DNA from: Paragonimus westermani
Taxonomy: Eukaryota; Platyhelminthes; Trematoda; Plagiorchiida; Troglotrematidae
Assembly (NCBI GenBank): GCA_008508345.1
Contig: QNGE01002393.1
Span: forward strand, 1-64,000
DNA: 64,000 nt
Direction: 5' to 3'
The first letter of the stretch is position 1. Every line of letters begins with the position of its first letter. Positions 32,224 through 44,270 of the stretch are shown here, in pieces. The notes under the pieces are model-generated. The model did not search any database. It was not told the DNA's origin and saw only the letters and a program-made list of their open reading frames with translations. The position numbers were made by a program, and so were the translations under genes.

Positions 32224-34979
32224 TGTTGCAGCTCAGTCAGCAAGACAAAACGTTGTTTCCATACGTCTGGATGATGTGTGTTGACCTCAGTTGAACCTGT
32301 CATTCATTTTTTCGTTTCGTCCTGTTGATAATATTTTATATAAATGTTACTTATATGGCTTGATAATGGATATCCTAAGACAAGCTATTTCGCTACAGGT
32401 TTTTTCTTGAGATTCAGTGACTCATTACCGCTAACATTTCTTTATATCGTGAACAAAGACGGGTTAGAACGAAGGGATTTTTTTCAACTCTGAGTCCTTC
32501 AGTCATTTGCCAATACGGTTGTATTCTATCACCCATAGGTAATAAAACGACGTTGCACTAAATTGTACAGTCAAAATCGAAACTCGTGTTCACCATTTCA
32601 CTACTGCTGCTTCACCACCGCTGTTCCAATATCGGCTTCTGCGAAAGACTTAACAACGCGCATTAAATATCGCATCACCACAAATATGTACGTGAACAAA
32701 GCTGTACTAACGGTCACTTAGTGAATAGTCTAAATCCCGGTATATGGAGGGAATTACAGTGGTCTTTATGCGCTGTAAAACTATTAACCTCAGTCACTTA
32801 GACTCAATGAAACCGTTCAATTTGTGACGGAGTTTTCACCACACAGCAACCTTTCAGCTGAGGTGGATTATTTAGAATTCAAATGGGTATCAGGCAGAAT
32901 TGTTATGGCAGTAACCGGTGCGTGTCGTGTCACGTTTGGCAATTTGTTCCTCGATAGTGGATGACAATGCGAATACAAATTCAATTGTACTGCAGTCACT
33001 CTGCGTAAAAGTACAGAATAATCTTTTTATAACTCTCTCTGTAAACTCTCCACACAGATTTCCGCCGGAGATAACAAGTACTCATAAAATATCAGCATGT
33101 TTACTGCCTTTCATTTTAGTGCAATCACTTTCAGAAACAAGTTGCATATACCGACAACGGATAAAAACATGCAGAACAAACAGAAAGGAAAAACCTAGTT
33201 CTGAAATAAAGTTCGTTGGAGAAAAAACAGAGAAAAAAAGCGCTTTGAAATTATAGGTCATTTCTGGAAGGTTTTCGTTCAAAAACTATTGGACGAGAAT
33301 GTTCTTTTCATTTCTCCCGAAGTTATTTACACAGTGTCCTCGCATCTTCTTGGATCGAACATAGTCTTTCTCAGGCAACATTAAGCTCACCTTAAGGTGG
33401 TCATCCTTTTCTATAATCTGGCATGATTGTACATTTGCTAAGCATGTGTCCCCCAAAGTTCTCCAGTCATGTTTAGACTGGGACCAACAGCTGGTCGGAA
33501 TAACACCTGTCATCTGCGAACCATTAGCAGAAATTAGAGGAGCAGATTTGTAGAAAAATTACCATTAAAAGAGCGTTAAATCGCTCACAGCGACCTAGGA
33601 TATTCCACTCGGTGACGCGTAATCAGTAATTCCGATGACGCTGATTTAAACGTTAGTGTTATTAAGACAATCTTGCGAGTTTCAAAACGTCTGAAAAAAC
33701 AATCGAAATTATTGAAATTTACAGGCTACTATCAATAGGATTACAATAAAAGTCTTCCCTCACTTTGGATTAACTGGATACATGAAATATCCAGCAAAAA
33801 GCGTCCAAAACGAAACGATCGAAAACTCCTTCTCAACTGGCTAATAGTCAACAGGAAATGAGCTCATCAAAACAATCGGGTATAAATGAAGTTGACGGCG
33901 TGTTAAACAAAATCAAGCAACATTGTCTATTAAGGACGCAATCATAATCATACAAAAGAAACTTTCCATTAATACAATCATGGTACAAAGTTCGTCGTGA
34001 TTATTCGCAGCACACAACAGCTGACAAAATAAAAGCAAATTTAGGCTCAACTTTCTACAAACGAACCCAACGTGCTTTAAAGAATGCAGCGTTCTGCATT
34101 GTACCAAGCACTAAACGACAAACGTGCCAAAATAACGGCAATGAATCAAGAGCTGTGGAAGTGGGATAACAGAATGGAATAAAATTTCTCCGCTATACTG
34201 GTATACGAAAAGAATCCTTGGTTTCCATTCGAAATTACCGACAGCTTCACTAGCGTAGCTGTAAGTTCATCCCGACTGATCAATAGTAGACCTCCATCGA
34301 GTTCATTGAAAAAACAAACCACCTCATTTTGGCAGCCAGGACAGTTTNTAAACCTGCAAGGCGATATTTTAGATTACTGATGAGATTACTGATGATTACT
34401 GTTGATGGTCAAATTGAAAATCATGACAGTACCGTCTCTATACTTCAGGACTGTCTATAGTTAATTTAGTCTTCATACTATCTACCAACAATTCCAGCCC
34501 AGATGATACTGAAACGCCATACCTTGTACATCTTAATCTACTCTGAGTTTCTTAATGATTGAGAATAATGGGCTGTCTATCATCAGTGAGCTAACCAGGA
34601 ACAGTTTTCCAATGACCCTTGAACAGTCCACCTACAAACTTCCGGTAGATGCGTGTTTTATCATCGCGACGTGTGCTGTACCAAACACCAGCCTGTATTG
34701 TGGCGTACTTGTCAGCCATGTCAAACACCAGAAGAATGGTGAGAACGGCACTAAGCAATCTCAGTATATTACACAGAAAACAATATATCGTAATACTCGT
34801 CAGTAGTCAAAATACCGCTCAACATATTAACGATTTCTGTAACTCCAACTTGGGATCATCGATTAGAGTTAAAAGGACAGTTACTGTGTCTCCTCTGTAG
34901 GTGATTGGGCAACCTGAGCAGTACTCAGCCGAAAGTGGCTCGACGTTCGCACATGATAATTCGGTCGTACCTAATGTAG

Positions 34980-35150
34980 GGTCAGTGGCACAGCGGTCAG
35001 CAAGTTTGTTCCATGAAAACGAAGCCAGAGTTGTAGTCCTGAGAGTAGCGAGAATGTGCACTACCGACGAGCTCTAAGGAAAGTGAAACTCGAGTCCGGT
35101 GCTTTTTTTCGAAAAAGGCCGATTAGAAAGTCTGTCGGAATGCAACAGCC
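34980..35150 (+). repeat. SINE-like dispersed repeat, copy 1 (with tRNA-like head)
   Basis: The body (35055-35150) is shared with two other places in the window. It starts TGTGCACTAC and includes GGTGCTTTTTTTCGAAAAAGG and GTCTGTCGGAATG. Just upstream, TGGCACAGCGGTCAG at 34986 and GAGTTGTAGTCCTG at 35029 have the spacing of RNA polymerase III A and B boxes, so the head may be tRNA-derived. The family name is unknown to me. Confidence 0.45.
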
Positions 35151-36636
35151 GCGGTCAGCTACCGGGATCGTTCAATTTGTGTGAGAAAAACAATACCTTT
35201 CTTCACAAGGAATCAGCCGTATACACATCAATCATTGTCACTGAGCGACAAGCAAGTCTCATTTTGATTGAGTGTGTTATGAAGTTCCACAACCTTGGTT
35301 TAAATAATTTGGTCGTTTAAATTCGACGCTTGCCTAAACGACTTGTTCTACTCACGACCTCTCACAAACAGAGTTGATGTAGCAGCTGATTGCCATTTTT
35401 GATTGTCGGACATCTATCGATCATAGTTCTCTTTGCAGCCGTTTTTATGAGTTTCATCGCTGAGCGTCGTCCGTTGAGAAAACTGGCGCAGCTCATTCTA
35501 ATTGGAAATTCGAATAAATTAACGTTCATATTTTTCTTACAACTATTCACCTATTCATCATCTGCTATCACCCCACGCACCATCTTTAATCAGTATCTGT
35601 GAACAATTTCGTTCGTCCTCTAGCATTCTTCGGCCTCATTCTCTTCTCTAGGCTACTGGTAGTGTGACAGCCGGTTTGAACGTTACTCCACCTGCTGACC
35701 TGGGGAAATCAACTCGAGGTTAACTTAAAAAAGTTGAATGATCACCTGAAGTCTGCTACTGCTGTTTTTCACTGGTTGTGTACACTTATTGAACTGGGGG
35801 CTTTCAGTGTGCACATGGTGACAGAATTTGCGCACACCCTAAAAACTTTAACACTGATGTGTGCTACTCATCATAGACATGAATTTGATGCTCCAAATCG
35901 GTAAGTCGACTGACGTTCCTATCTACAGTTGACGCCAATTTTTCTAGATAAACCTTAAAGAGCTTGAAGCAAGTGAGCGTCTATATTGCTATAAGTGGTG
36001 TAATGAAGGCGAACGATCGCTCTATATTTCTCACACTACTACTATTCACGAATTCCGACATCGAAATAGTTGCGGACATAACACAAGAAGAAGCACTGAA
36101 GTGCATCATCGCATGAAATGGTTCTTGGTGCACAAAGTAACTGAGCATGGACGTCCGTGGCAACCGTGACGTTCTGAGACAAGTGTCGTGTGCAGATGAG
36201 TGTTTTCGTTTGTAGTCATGTTGAAGCGCATGATCCATGTGTTGGTTCTCCGATTAAAAAAAACACTCCACCGACGCCATCCACATTCTTGGCTTACAAC
36301 ATCACATATCCAATTCAAACTAGAGGTAAAATCAGGAGGTGGGTGGTTTGAGGTTTTTGTATTCCACAAAGCCAATCATGATTAGCCGGATGGTAGGACA
36401 GTAGGAATGTGGTACCATTTTATCGAGGGATAAGATCAATGCTGGTTAGAAAAATATCGAAGATATAAAACAAAGAGTAGCTCATCGTGAAACTGCATAT
36501 TTTTGCACCTCAAGTGGAATCGAGAGGAAAAAATTTAAAGCTGGATTGGAAACCAAAACAAATCTTTCTCACCAATTTACCAACGAACCTGAAGAAAACG
36601 GAAGTTAAAAAGTCACCATGACCTAGTTTTTTTTGA

Positions 36637-36659
36637 AGAAGAAGAAGAAGAAGAAGAGC
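36637..36659. repeat. (GAA)n trinucleotide repeat
   Basis: A T run (TTTTTTTT) is followed by seven GAA units and GAG. It looks like a simple repeat in otherwise unrecognised DNA. Confidence 0.9.
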
Positions 36660-37149
36660 GTGTAACTCACTAGACGACGTTTGTCGTTGGTTGTTAAGAA
36701 AAAAATGGATACAAGTGACATAATTTGCTTGGGTCTAATATATTCGTCTTCTTCTCTATGCTGACGCACCAAGTAAGTTGTTCACCTGATAATTCAAGAC
36801 AATCAACACGTTCGCAGCCACATTCATCGCAGCACCATGTAACCATATTACCACAACCCACGACATCTACAGTTTCTTTGTGTAACACACGAGTTCCGCT
36901 TCACTATTGTGCAAGTGCCGCTCACTGAACCAACGAACTCTAACCCTGATTGCGTTAGTTCAGACCGTCCGGTTGAAGCCTGTCCTCCTGAGATCTGAAC
37001 TCAATATTACAACGCGAAAGAACTGTCTGGACAACAACCTGGTATCTACGTTTTTGGCCACTAGGGTTTCCCTTACCTGCTTCCAGCTGCAAGTATAACA
37101 GTAGCTCCGGAGTCCGTTCATCCTCATCTCACAAATAACGTCGCCAACC

Positions 37150-37930
37150 AATTAGGCTGGCTGAGCATCAATGTATGTCCAATTCTCCCATGTACGCTCG
37201 CCAAAACGCTTTGCCGTTCGGAACCGCAACCGAAAGTACTCAAGATGCGTCTCAGACATTGTGGATGGAATAGCCTCAGGTACAAAACACTTCACCGCAA
37301 TCACACATGCCGTGGCTGGTCTTTGAAGTTCCCGTTCGCCATGTGCGCACACTAACCCTGTCGTCCGCGAACAGAAACATATGTATTATCAAAGCGAATA
37401 GACGACTTGGAGAGCTGAAACCTTGAATATTCAGCAAACCGTCATGCGTTTGGTCTTCACCCTCAATACCATTCTCAAAATTGTGAAGAGCGGCTGGTAC
37501 CACTGCGATCAAATACACATTGAATAAGGTTGGGGCTAAGACTGAGCTGAGACAATGTTTCGCGCTTCACACGACTGCATCTGCACCTCCATACTGACAC
37601 GCAAAAGTCCCGCAGAACAGACTAGCTTATCTGGACATTCAAACCTACCAGGCACCATCCACAATGTCCCACGACTCACGGAAGCCAAGGCCTCCGTGAA
37701 CTTTACAAAGAAGATGTACGGTGGCTAGTAACCTGCAAGTCATTTCCCGTGGACCTGTCGAACTGCGAACATCATGTTCGCGGTATTGTTCTTCAGAAAT
37801 ATTGAACGCCGGGACGTCCGTAGTAATTCGGTTCAGTAGGTCTCATGCTAACACCTTTTCAGCACACTCCAGTAGACTGATGCCCCGATAACTGTCAGTG
37901 TGGGGCCCTCACCCCTTATCTCTAAAGGAA
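37150..37930 (-). pseudogene. Non-LTR retrotransposon RT fragment (RTE-related, different family)
   Basis: Minus-strand blocks in order are DSYRGISLLECAEKVLA (NHRGISLLxxAGKILA), LLNRLTTDV, MMFAVRQVHGK, FTEALASVSRGTLW (the DLTKAFDTVSRxGLW block, with the catalytic aspartate region mutated), a damaged QGCVLAPTLF region, then GEDQTHDGLL and IIHMFLFADD. FADD is the catalytic box and is intact. Between them lie several frameshifts and stops. This family has a long insert before FADD, unlike the SR2-like RTE copies elsewhere in the window, so it is a separate lineage. Confidence 0.65.
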
Positions 37931-38031
37931 GATAAAGTCAGTGGATTCTTGAACTCTCGAGGAACTGCTTATCACCTTGAGATGTGTTAAGATACGGTTG
38001 TCTCATTAAATTGCGTCCGGAACCCTACTCC

Positions 38032-38118
38032 TGTGCACTACTAATGAGCTGTAGCAAAAGCGAAGCTCCAGTGCAGTGCTTTTCTTCGAAAGAAGCCAGC
38101 CAACATGCGGATGTTGCG
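38032..38118 (+). repeat. SINE-like dispersed repeat, copy 2
   Basis: About 75% alike to copy 1 by eye over 80 nt: TGTGCACTAC, GAGCTGTAGCAAAAGCGAAG, then CAGTGCTTTTCTTCGAAAGA. It lies about 100 nt from the minus-strand RT fragment that ends at 37930. Confidence 0.45.
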
Positions 38119-38237
38119 ATCAAATGAGAATGAAGTTCAATTTGAAATAAATCGGTCAAAGTAAATCAGAATCCAAATCTGGGCAGCCATGCTTCACATA
38201 TCCTTCTGACAACCCATTTTTCCGTACACACGCACGT

Positions 38238-38240
<3 letters not shown>

Positions 38241-38273
<33 letters not shown>
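38241..38273. repeat. (CA)n microsatellite
   Basis: About 16 uninterrupted CA dinucleotides, followed by CGCAGCTG. A minus-strand open frame across it reads a Cys-Val repeat and is an artefact of the repeat. Confidence 0.95.
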
Positions 38274-38276
<3 letters not shown>

Positions 38277-39344
38277 GCTGCCCGGATAGTCCACGCGCCT
38301 AATCCATCGGAGACGCTGATAATTTGTCACGATGTGCCGAAACGGCAGCATACATTACGCGAATCGCACTAGCGCTATCAGGCTATGCAAGGTGATTCAG
38401 ATTGAGCACACATTTTTGTGTTGGTGGACGGCCCACCCAAGTGCATACCCGACTGGAAGACTTGACAGTGTGAGCTCTCGCAAACCGTCAGTCCAAAGTA
38501 CAACCCATTTTGTCTGGACCAACTTGTGCTACAACAAGCGAAAATAGCTAACTTTCATACGCACAAGGATAAGTAACAAGTAGAAAATAAGGGTTGGACT
38601 TTAGACACTTTTTCGACGAGGAGGTACAAATAAGGAAAAGACAGGAAAACCTGTAGAAATTTGGGTAAACCATTCTTTCTTAGCATATCAGTCTGAATCT
38701 TATCATTCAAAACAGAGGTCAAGAACTTTGCACAGCAAAAATTACCCACCCCGGCTCATTTCGCTGCATCTTGTCGAACCCATACTGCCCCGGAGCACAG
38801 ATATATATATTTATATAAACAGTGAAGTGGACAAAAAGACAGACAGAATTGCTTACGCTAAACAGAGTTTGCACACAACATCTGCAAATTAACGTGGTCA
38901 AATTCTTCACCAAGTTAAACACACTATGATGTATAATTTTTTCATATACATTCAGCAGAGTAGGCCACTTTTTGATTTTTATGGCCCCTGCAATCTGCAG
39001 CAATCTCTGTTACGTTACAAATGCAAACCACCGCTTTCAAAGGGAGTTCAGAGACGCCAGACTAACGTTCATTCCCTCGCTTTGTTGCAGCGATGTTCGG
39101 TTTCAGACTGATTACCTCGGGTACATAAATTTGCCAAAATAAAGTTTGGTCTCTTTCACAAATTAAGGACACTTGAAACAATCAATAAATTTTTCCACTG
39201 CTTATTTGTATTGCTTAGTTTTGGATTTGCTGAGTCGAATTTGTAGATGTTGCCATTCTTCATACCAGCTTCCTCTGGGTTCAAAATGGACCAAGTTTAT
39301 AACCCGCGGCATCGTATGTTGTCCTGCGATAGACTGATCATTTT

Positions 39345-39381
39345 CGTAGTTTCTGGTTGTATTTCCAAACCAGAAACTACG
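39345..39381. repeat. Perfect inverted repeat (14-bp stem, 9-nt loop)
   Basis: CGTAGTTTCTGGTT at 39345-39358 is the exact reverse complement of AACCAGAAACTACG at 39368-39381, with loop GTATTTCCA. No open reading frame or known RNA family is associated with it. It is not followed by a T run, so it does not look like an RNA polymerase III terminator. Confidence 0.9.
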
Positions 39382-42300
39382 TTTCCCTAGGTTACTCTTT
39401 CCAATCCCTCACAAATCATATTCCCCCAACAATTTGGTGGTTGTCCGTTTTTCCTGTCAAACCACCCGCGATTGCCGCATGTCATTGTGGTGAAAAATTA
39501 TCTGACATCCTTTATGCTTAATGAGTTAACACAGTAAGTCAGAAAGCTGGCCGTGAAGGAACTATACGATCATCCTATGGGTGTGTGTCTTCATCCACCG
39601 TAGACCTACGCACACGAGGAAAAATTGACGATGGAGATGCTATCAAGCGGTTGTCAGTTTCACACTCTCGGTGTTAAACCCGTCAACTTTAGTCAATTTG
39701 TTTGTTAAACTAAAGGTTACAAGCAAGGTTAAAGACCTTCCCAAAAGCGTTCAAATGAATTCTTTACATATTGGACAAATTTAAGCTATTCATGAGACCT
39801 CCTATGATTCACTATTGTAAGTGACTGTCGAAGCTGTGATCTCATATAGCAACAATACCATATAACAATACTAATCTCTATGTTGATATTGTGCGTTTTC
39901 TTCATGTTTGCAGTATTTTTAGGTTTTTCTATGATCAAGTGACATTTTATTTGTAACCGGGTTTGTTATATGATCTTCAAGTGGCGGTTGCGTAACCACT
40001 TAATTTACCATGCTTTCGCATTCTATCTCAACAGTTGCGCAGAATTCATGACCCATCTGCCGTTCGAATGAAAACTGTATGTAACTACGTTGGTTGTGGA
40101 TACACAGACCAAATTTTTCCCCGGTGCCAGTACAGTTCTTATGGTGGTGTGGTTATTCACTTCCCTCATTTTTCATTTGACTACTCTTAGAATTGATTTT
40201 CCAGTTAATAACAAAAATTGTTGACCCACGCAGGTGCCATATGAGTGCCATATAAGTTAATATCTCGACTGAGTTGCTCTACCTTAAAGTTGCCGGCCCC
40301 TGTGATTCACGCGCAACTTTCATGTGGTTTCACTTATTCTGGTATCTTTATTCTCAGCTGTTAAGATACTGACCACCACAAGTTACCTTGCTGTGCGCTG
40401 TATTATACTACAATAACCCATTACGTGAATAGCAAACTTTCTTGCAAGCCAAAATAGCTTCGTTAGGTTGTCGTTGTTGGTCGTGCAAATCGCTGAGCAA
40501 CCAGCATTACAAAACTACCTGAATTCTCGCTGTGGAAGTGTATGTGCGAGCAGCCACGACAACAGTGAGGCACATTTAACTGTCTGACGGCAACAATCAC
40601 CAGCCTGTCACAGCAAGGGGTCTGTTTTTCCTATACAATCCCTCCTTGTTCGAAACATAGAAAGCCTGTTCGTGTCACTCACAAATGACACGATTTATCA
40701 GTTATCAGCCCAGTAAGCTTCAGTCAGTCAGTCGTCGAGACTCGTGACGTTTGCATGCCTTTATTAAAGTGCACTTATTTCCAGACACAACCTTTCAGTC
40801 CATCAGATCTGTATGCCAGAACGAATTTTTATGAGCTACGATCCACTTCTGTCGATTAGAGTTACGTATCCGAAGCCGCAGCTGGAAGTGAATCCAGGGT
40901 ATTCGAGAATATTTTGCGTTTAAGTACGCTTCTTACCGGCCGTGATCCACCTACTTTCGCTTCTGGTGGTAAGCTGGAGCAATTAGGAACACTCTTTCAA
41001 ATGGGCATCCAATTCCTCTTGTTCGATAGATTTTGAAACTAATCCCAGTTTCTCACCCAGCCGCCGGCACATTCATCCGAGTCTTATTGATAACGATGAG
41101 GATTTAGTTTGATCCTAGGCACACCTGGTTTACCTCAACTAGAAACACAGTAATTCAGCAACTGGATACACAAAAACTAAAGACCAGTTGGTTCACCCAA
41201 GCTTCAGTAATACCAACCTGACAGAGATTAAACAACGCCTCCAAGACGGTAATTCGCGCATGCCTATCTTAAAGGGCATAAACCTAGGGCGTAGAAAAAG
41301 ACAGAATAGTAACGATGACCGTGCTTCTCAGTATGAGTATAAAAATTCTCATAAGTTCCTCTCTGAAGGTTTCACCGACCACTGCGGTCCCGAAAACTAT
41401 GTACTGATCAACATATTTGGGATGGCATCTACTTCACAATGAATCTGACTACAGTGTTTCTTAAAGCATCGCCGACGCAGGTACAAGGGATTTCAGAGTA
41501 AGGTCGCGTTCAAACGTCGGTCGGTCGTGCGTAGAGACCAACTCATCTATCCCCGGATGGATATCCATCGACCACTTTTGTTATAATGTTATTTTCCGCC
41601 ACTCGGAAACTGTCGGGGAAATCAACAATAGCAGTACCCCCAACGACCAATTATAAAATCAAATTAATGAAAATTAACAGAGTTGTAAAAGGTTGACCAG
41701 AGTAATTTACCTGGTGCTCCAGGTATCAGTGTCAGATATCTTGCATGGACTGTAATCGTTATGACCAAAACCTGACCGCTGTAACCTTTGAACTAGACAC
41801 CATGGAAATCAGTATCAAAGCCAGTCAATTTTCTCTTCTTGTCGTAGTTCACTTTTGAAGAAAATCGTTGAGAGTATTTTTCAACCTATAAACAGCAGTT
41901 CTTGCAGATAAACGCGGGTTACGTTCCATCCATTCTCCCAGTCTTATATGACCTGTCCGATTTCCTTTTTTCCAGTGGTGACTGGTTGCCTCAATAAGGT
42001 TCTGTTCAATTGGTGGATCTGTCTGCCCATTTCTGATCGGCAGTCTGTTGGATTTTACTGAGTGACGGTAAGTTTGCAATGACACCCACCATTAACTGTG
42101 TGCTCAAACGTTCCCATTCAATCTATCACGGGTTTTTCGCACAGACATTGATATATCTAAAATTCCGGTATACAATAGTAAGAACGCGTGCCTGAGTTCA
42201 GCTCGCCATTTTCCGAAAAAATCTGGTTCGATTATTAACAGTTTATCTCTTGCATGAGTCTGGTAGTGAATGATTTCCACGGAAGATGCGTCATTGATTA

Positions 42301-44202
42301 ACTAGCTGCCTAGTGAAATTTCAGTGCATCTTGCGTTGATCTCACTTATTGTAGGTGGTTCGATTTGAGGAAACAAGGAGTCATGGTTACCGCCGTTAAC
42401 TGCGACCAAAGCCTCATCAGTTCTAACAACTGCTCATTTCATACAATTATGAACTCGGGTGTTCTTAATTAAAGAAGACATTAGTTCAGGAAGACTAAGA
42501 TATGATGTGGGGTATATAATGTGGATTACACCGATTCATTTGGCTCTATGTAGGGCAGGTGCGAGCACAGATGGTCAATATCGTCCAACGACTGGTACAG
42601 AGTTAAACGTCACTCGACTGTCATGAAATCGAACATTTTTAAATCCCGTCCGATTTTTTATTATAACTTTTGAGTGACTCATCGAATGTATCATTTATTT
42701 TTGCTTCGCAGACCGTTTTCCTCATATCCGATGGAACCTTCAACAATGAATATTATTTATAAAGTATTAATGTGTTTTTCAGCTGAGTCTCGTGCATGCG
42801 GCTGTCTTCAAAATACCTATCTACTCTGTGCTTTTGTCCGGAACAGACAAAGGAATAGGACTGAGATTTTAATCGGTTTCAGGAGCCCAAAATTGAAACC
42901 GCAGATCACAAGCACGAACAAAAAGCTTACACGTTTCAAGTTGTATGTATGCAGCTAGATAATTTCACCTAAGACTCACAGTACTTTAGTTAAACTGTTG
43001 AACATGTGTTCAGGAATAAATCTGAGAAGAGCTAAGAGGACAGATTCTGACAAAGTAAGTTCATGCGATTTTAACTGTGAGATCAAAGAACGATGAAATA
43101 GATACAAACAAAAAGTACACTATGAATTGATAATTTAGATCAATTAACGTCTTCTATTTATGGTTCAGAAATAGCAAATAAATAGATACCCTTTTCCAGT
43201 CGAGTGTTATATACTTGATTGTGTGCCAGCATGTTCTATTTTGGCTATTTTTATCTGTAGTAATGTACATCTCATAGACATTTGACAATCCACAATACCT
43301 ACATAACTCACTGTGCAGCTCTGGACAGAATCGAATTTATGGTGCTATTCAGTCAGCTTTGTCGGATTTGTGTACACGTAGTATCGAGCCACATTCACTC
43401 CAAGGGTAAACAGAGGCAAACGAACGAAATTCTGGCTGTAAAGAGACAAGGTTCTTGGATCTTGGTTAAACGAAATTTTCACTTTCACCCTTAAATGTAT
43501 GTTATAGAACATCACACGCTGAGACGGATGAACATAAGTTTTACCGGTGACAAAGTGTGTCGTAAGCACGTGATTTATCGGAACTGTGCTCAACGGTCAC
43601 CTTATAGCGTAGCATTACAGTGGTGAATTAGCAGGTTCGAAACCGTTTGGTATTGGCTTTTTGCGTTGCCCGCCAATACGCATCCTCCCACTTCTTGGTT
43701 AAGACTTCAGTAGCAATGTCAGCAACTCATAAATCTAAGCGTATGGCTGCATTCCATCCTATGCAACACACATCCGCTGGTACTAACAGTTACCTGCTTT
43801 CTCTGAACTATGTTTTGACTGATTCCATTCGTTAGTGTGTTTTGGACGATAAGAGTTGTACAGTATAAGTCAAATGGAATTCGAACATACGTCGAAGTTT
43901 TTCAGTTTTTATTTTCAAATCCAGCATCACGCACCTTCGCTGATAGCCTTCGCATTCGGATAGACTTTCTAAAAAAAACCTCTTTCATATTGGAACATTT
44001 GACTAGACTTTCGCTCCTGTTTGAGCTGGTCAGTAGTGTACACTCTTATCACAGTTATCTAACAATCACATAGCAGGTTTGGTAAAAATCGGAGGCTTCG
44101 AACTGTTTAGAATCTCTTATCTGCAGGGACTACCCATTGTGGTTAACAGACAGATACTGTCTCTTGTCAAAATCGTCAGACACCCTGATCGCTGCTCACA
44201 AG

Positions 44203-44270
44203 CCACAGTGGTGCTGCTTTTCGGAAACGGGTGACTGGAGAGTCTACGGAATGAAAGAACTGTGATCGGT
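44203..44270 (+). repeat. SINE-like dispersed repeat, copy 3 (partial)
   Basis: It aligns to the 3' half of copy 1: GTGGTGCTGCTTTTCGGAAA, then GGAGAGTCTACGGAATG. It is weaker than the match between copies 1 and 2 and lacks the 5' TGTGCACTAC block. Confidence 0.35.

Larger units (their letters stand above)
32224..37149. other. No recognised gene
   Basis: It holds SINE-like copy 1, the (GAA)n run and one ambiguous base (34348). Open frames stay below about 115 codons and are unrecognised. Confidence 0.5.

Noticed and set aside
38166..38351. Minus-strand frame with a Cys-Val repeat
   Set aside because: It is the translation of the (CA)n microsatellite.
43625..43645. B-box-like GGTTCGAAACC
   Set aside because: No convincing A box 30-60 nt upstream and no cloverleaf.
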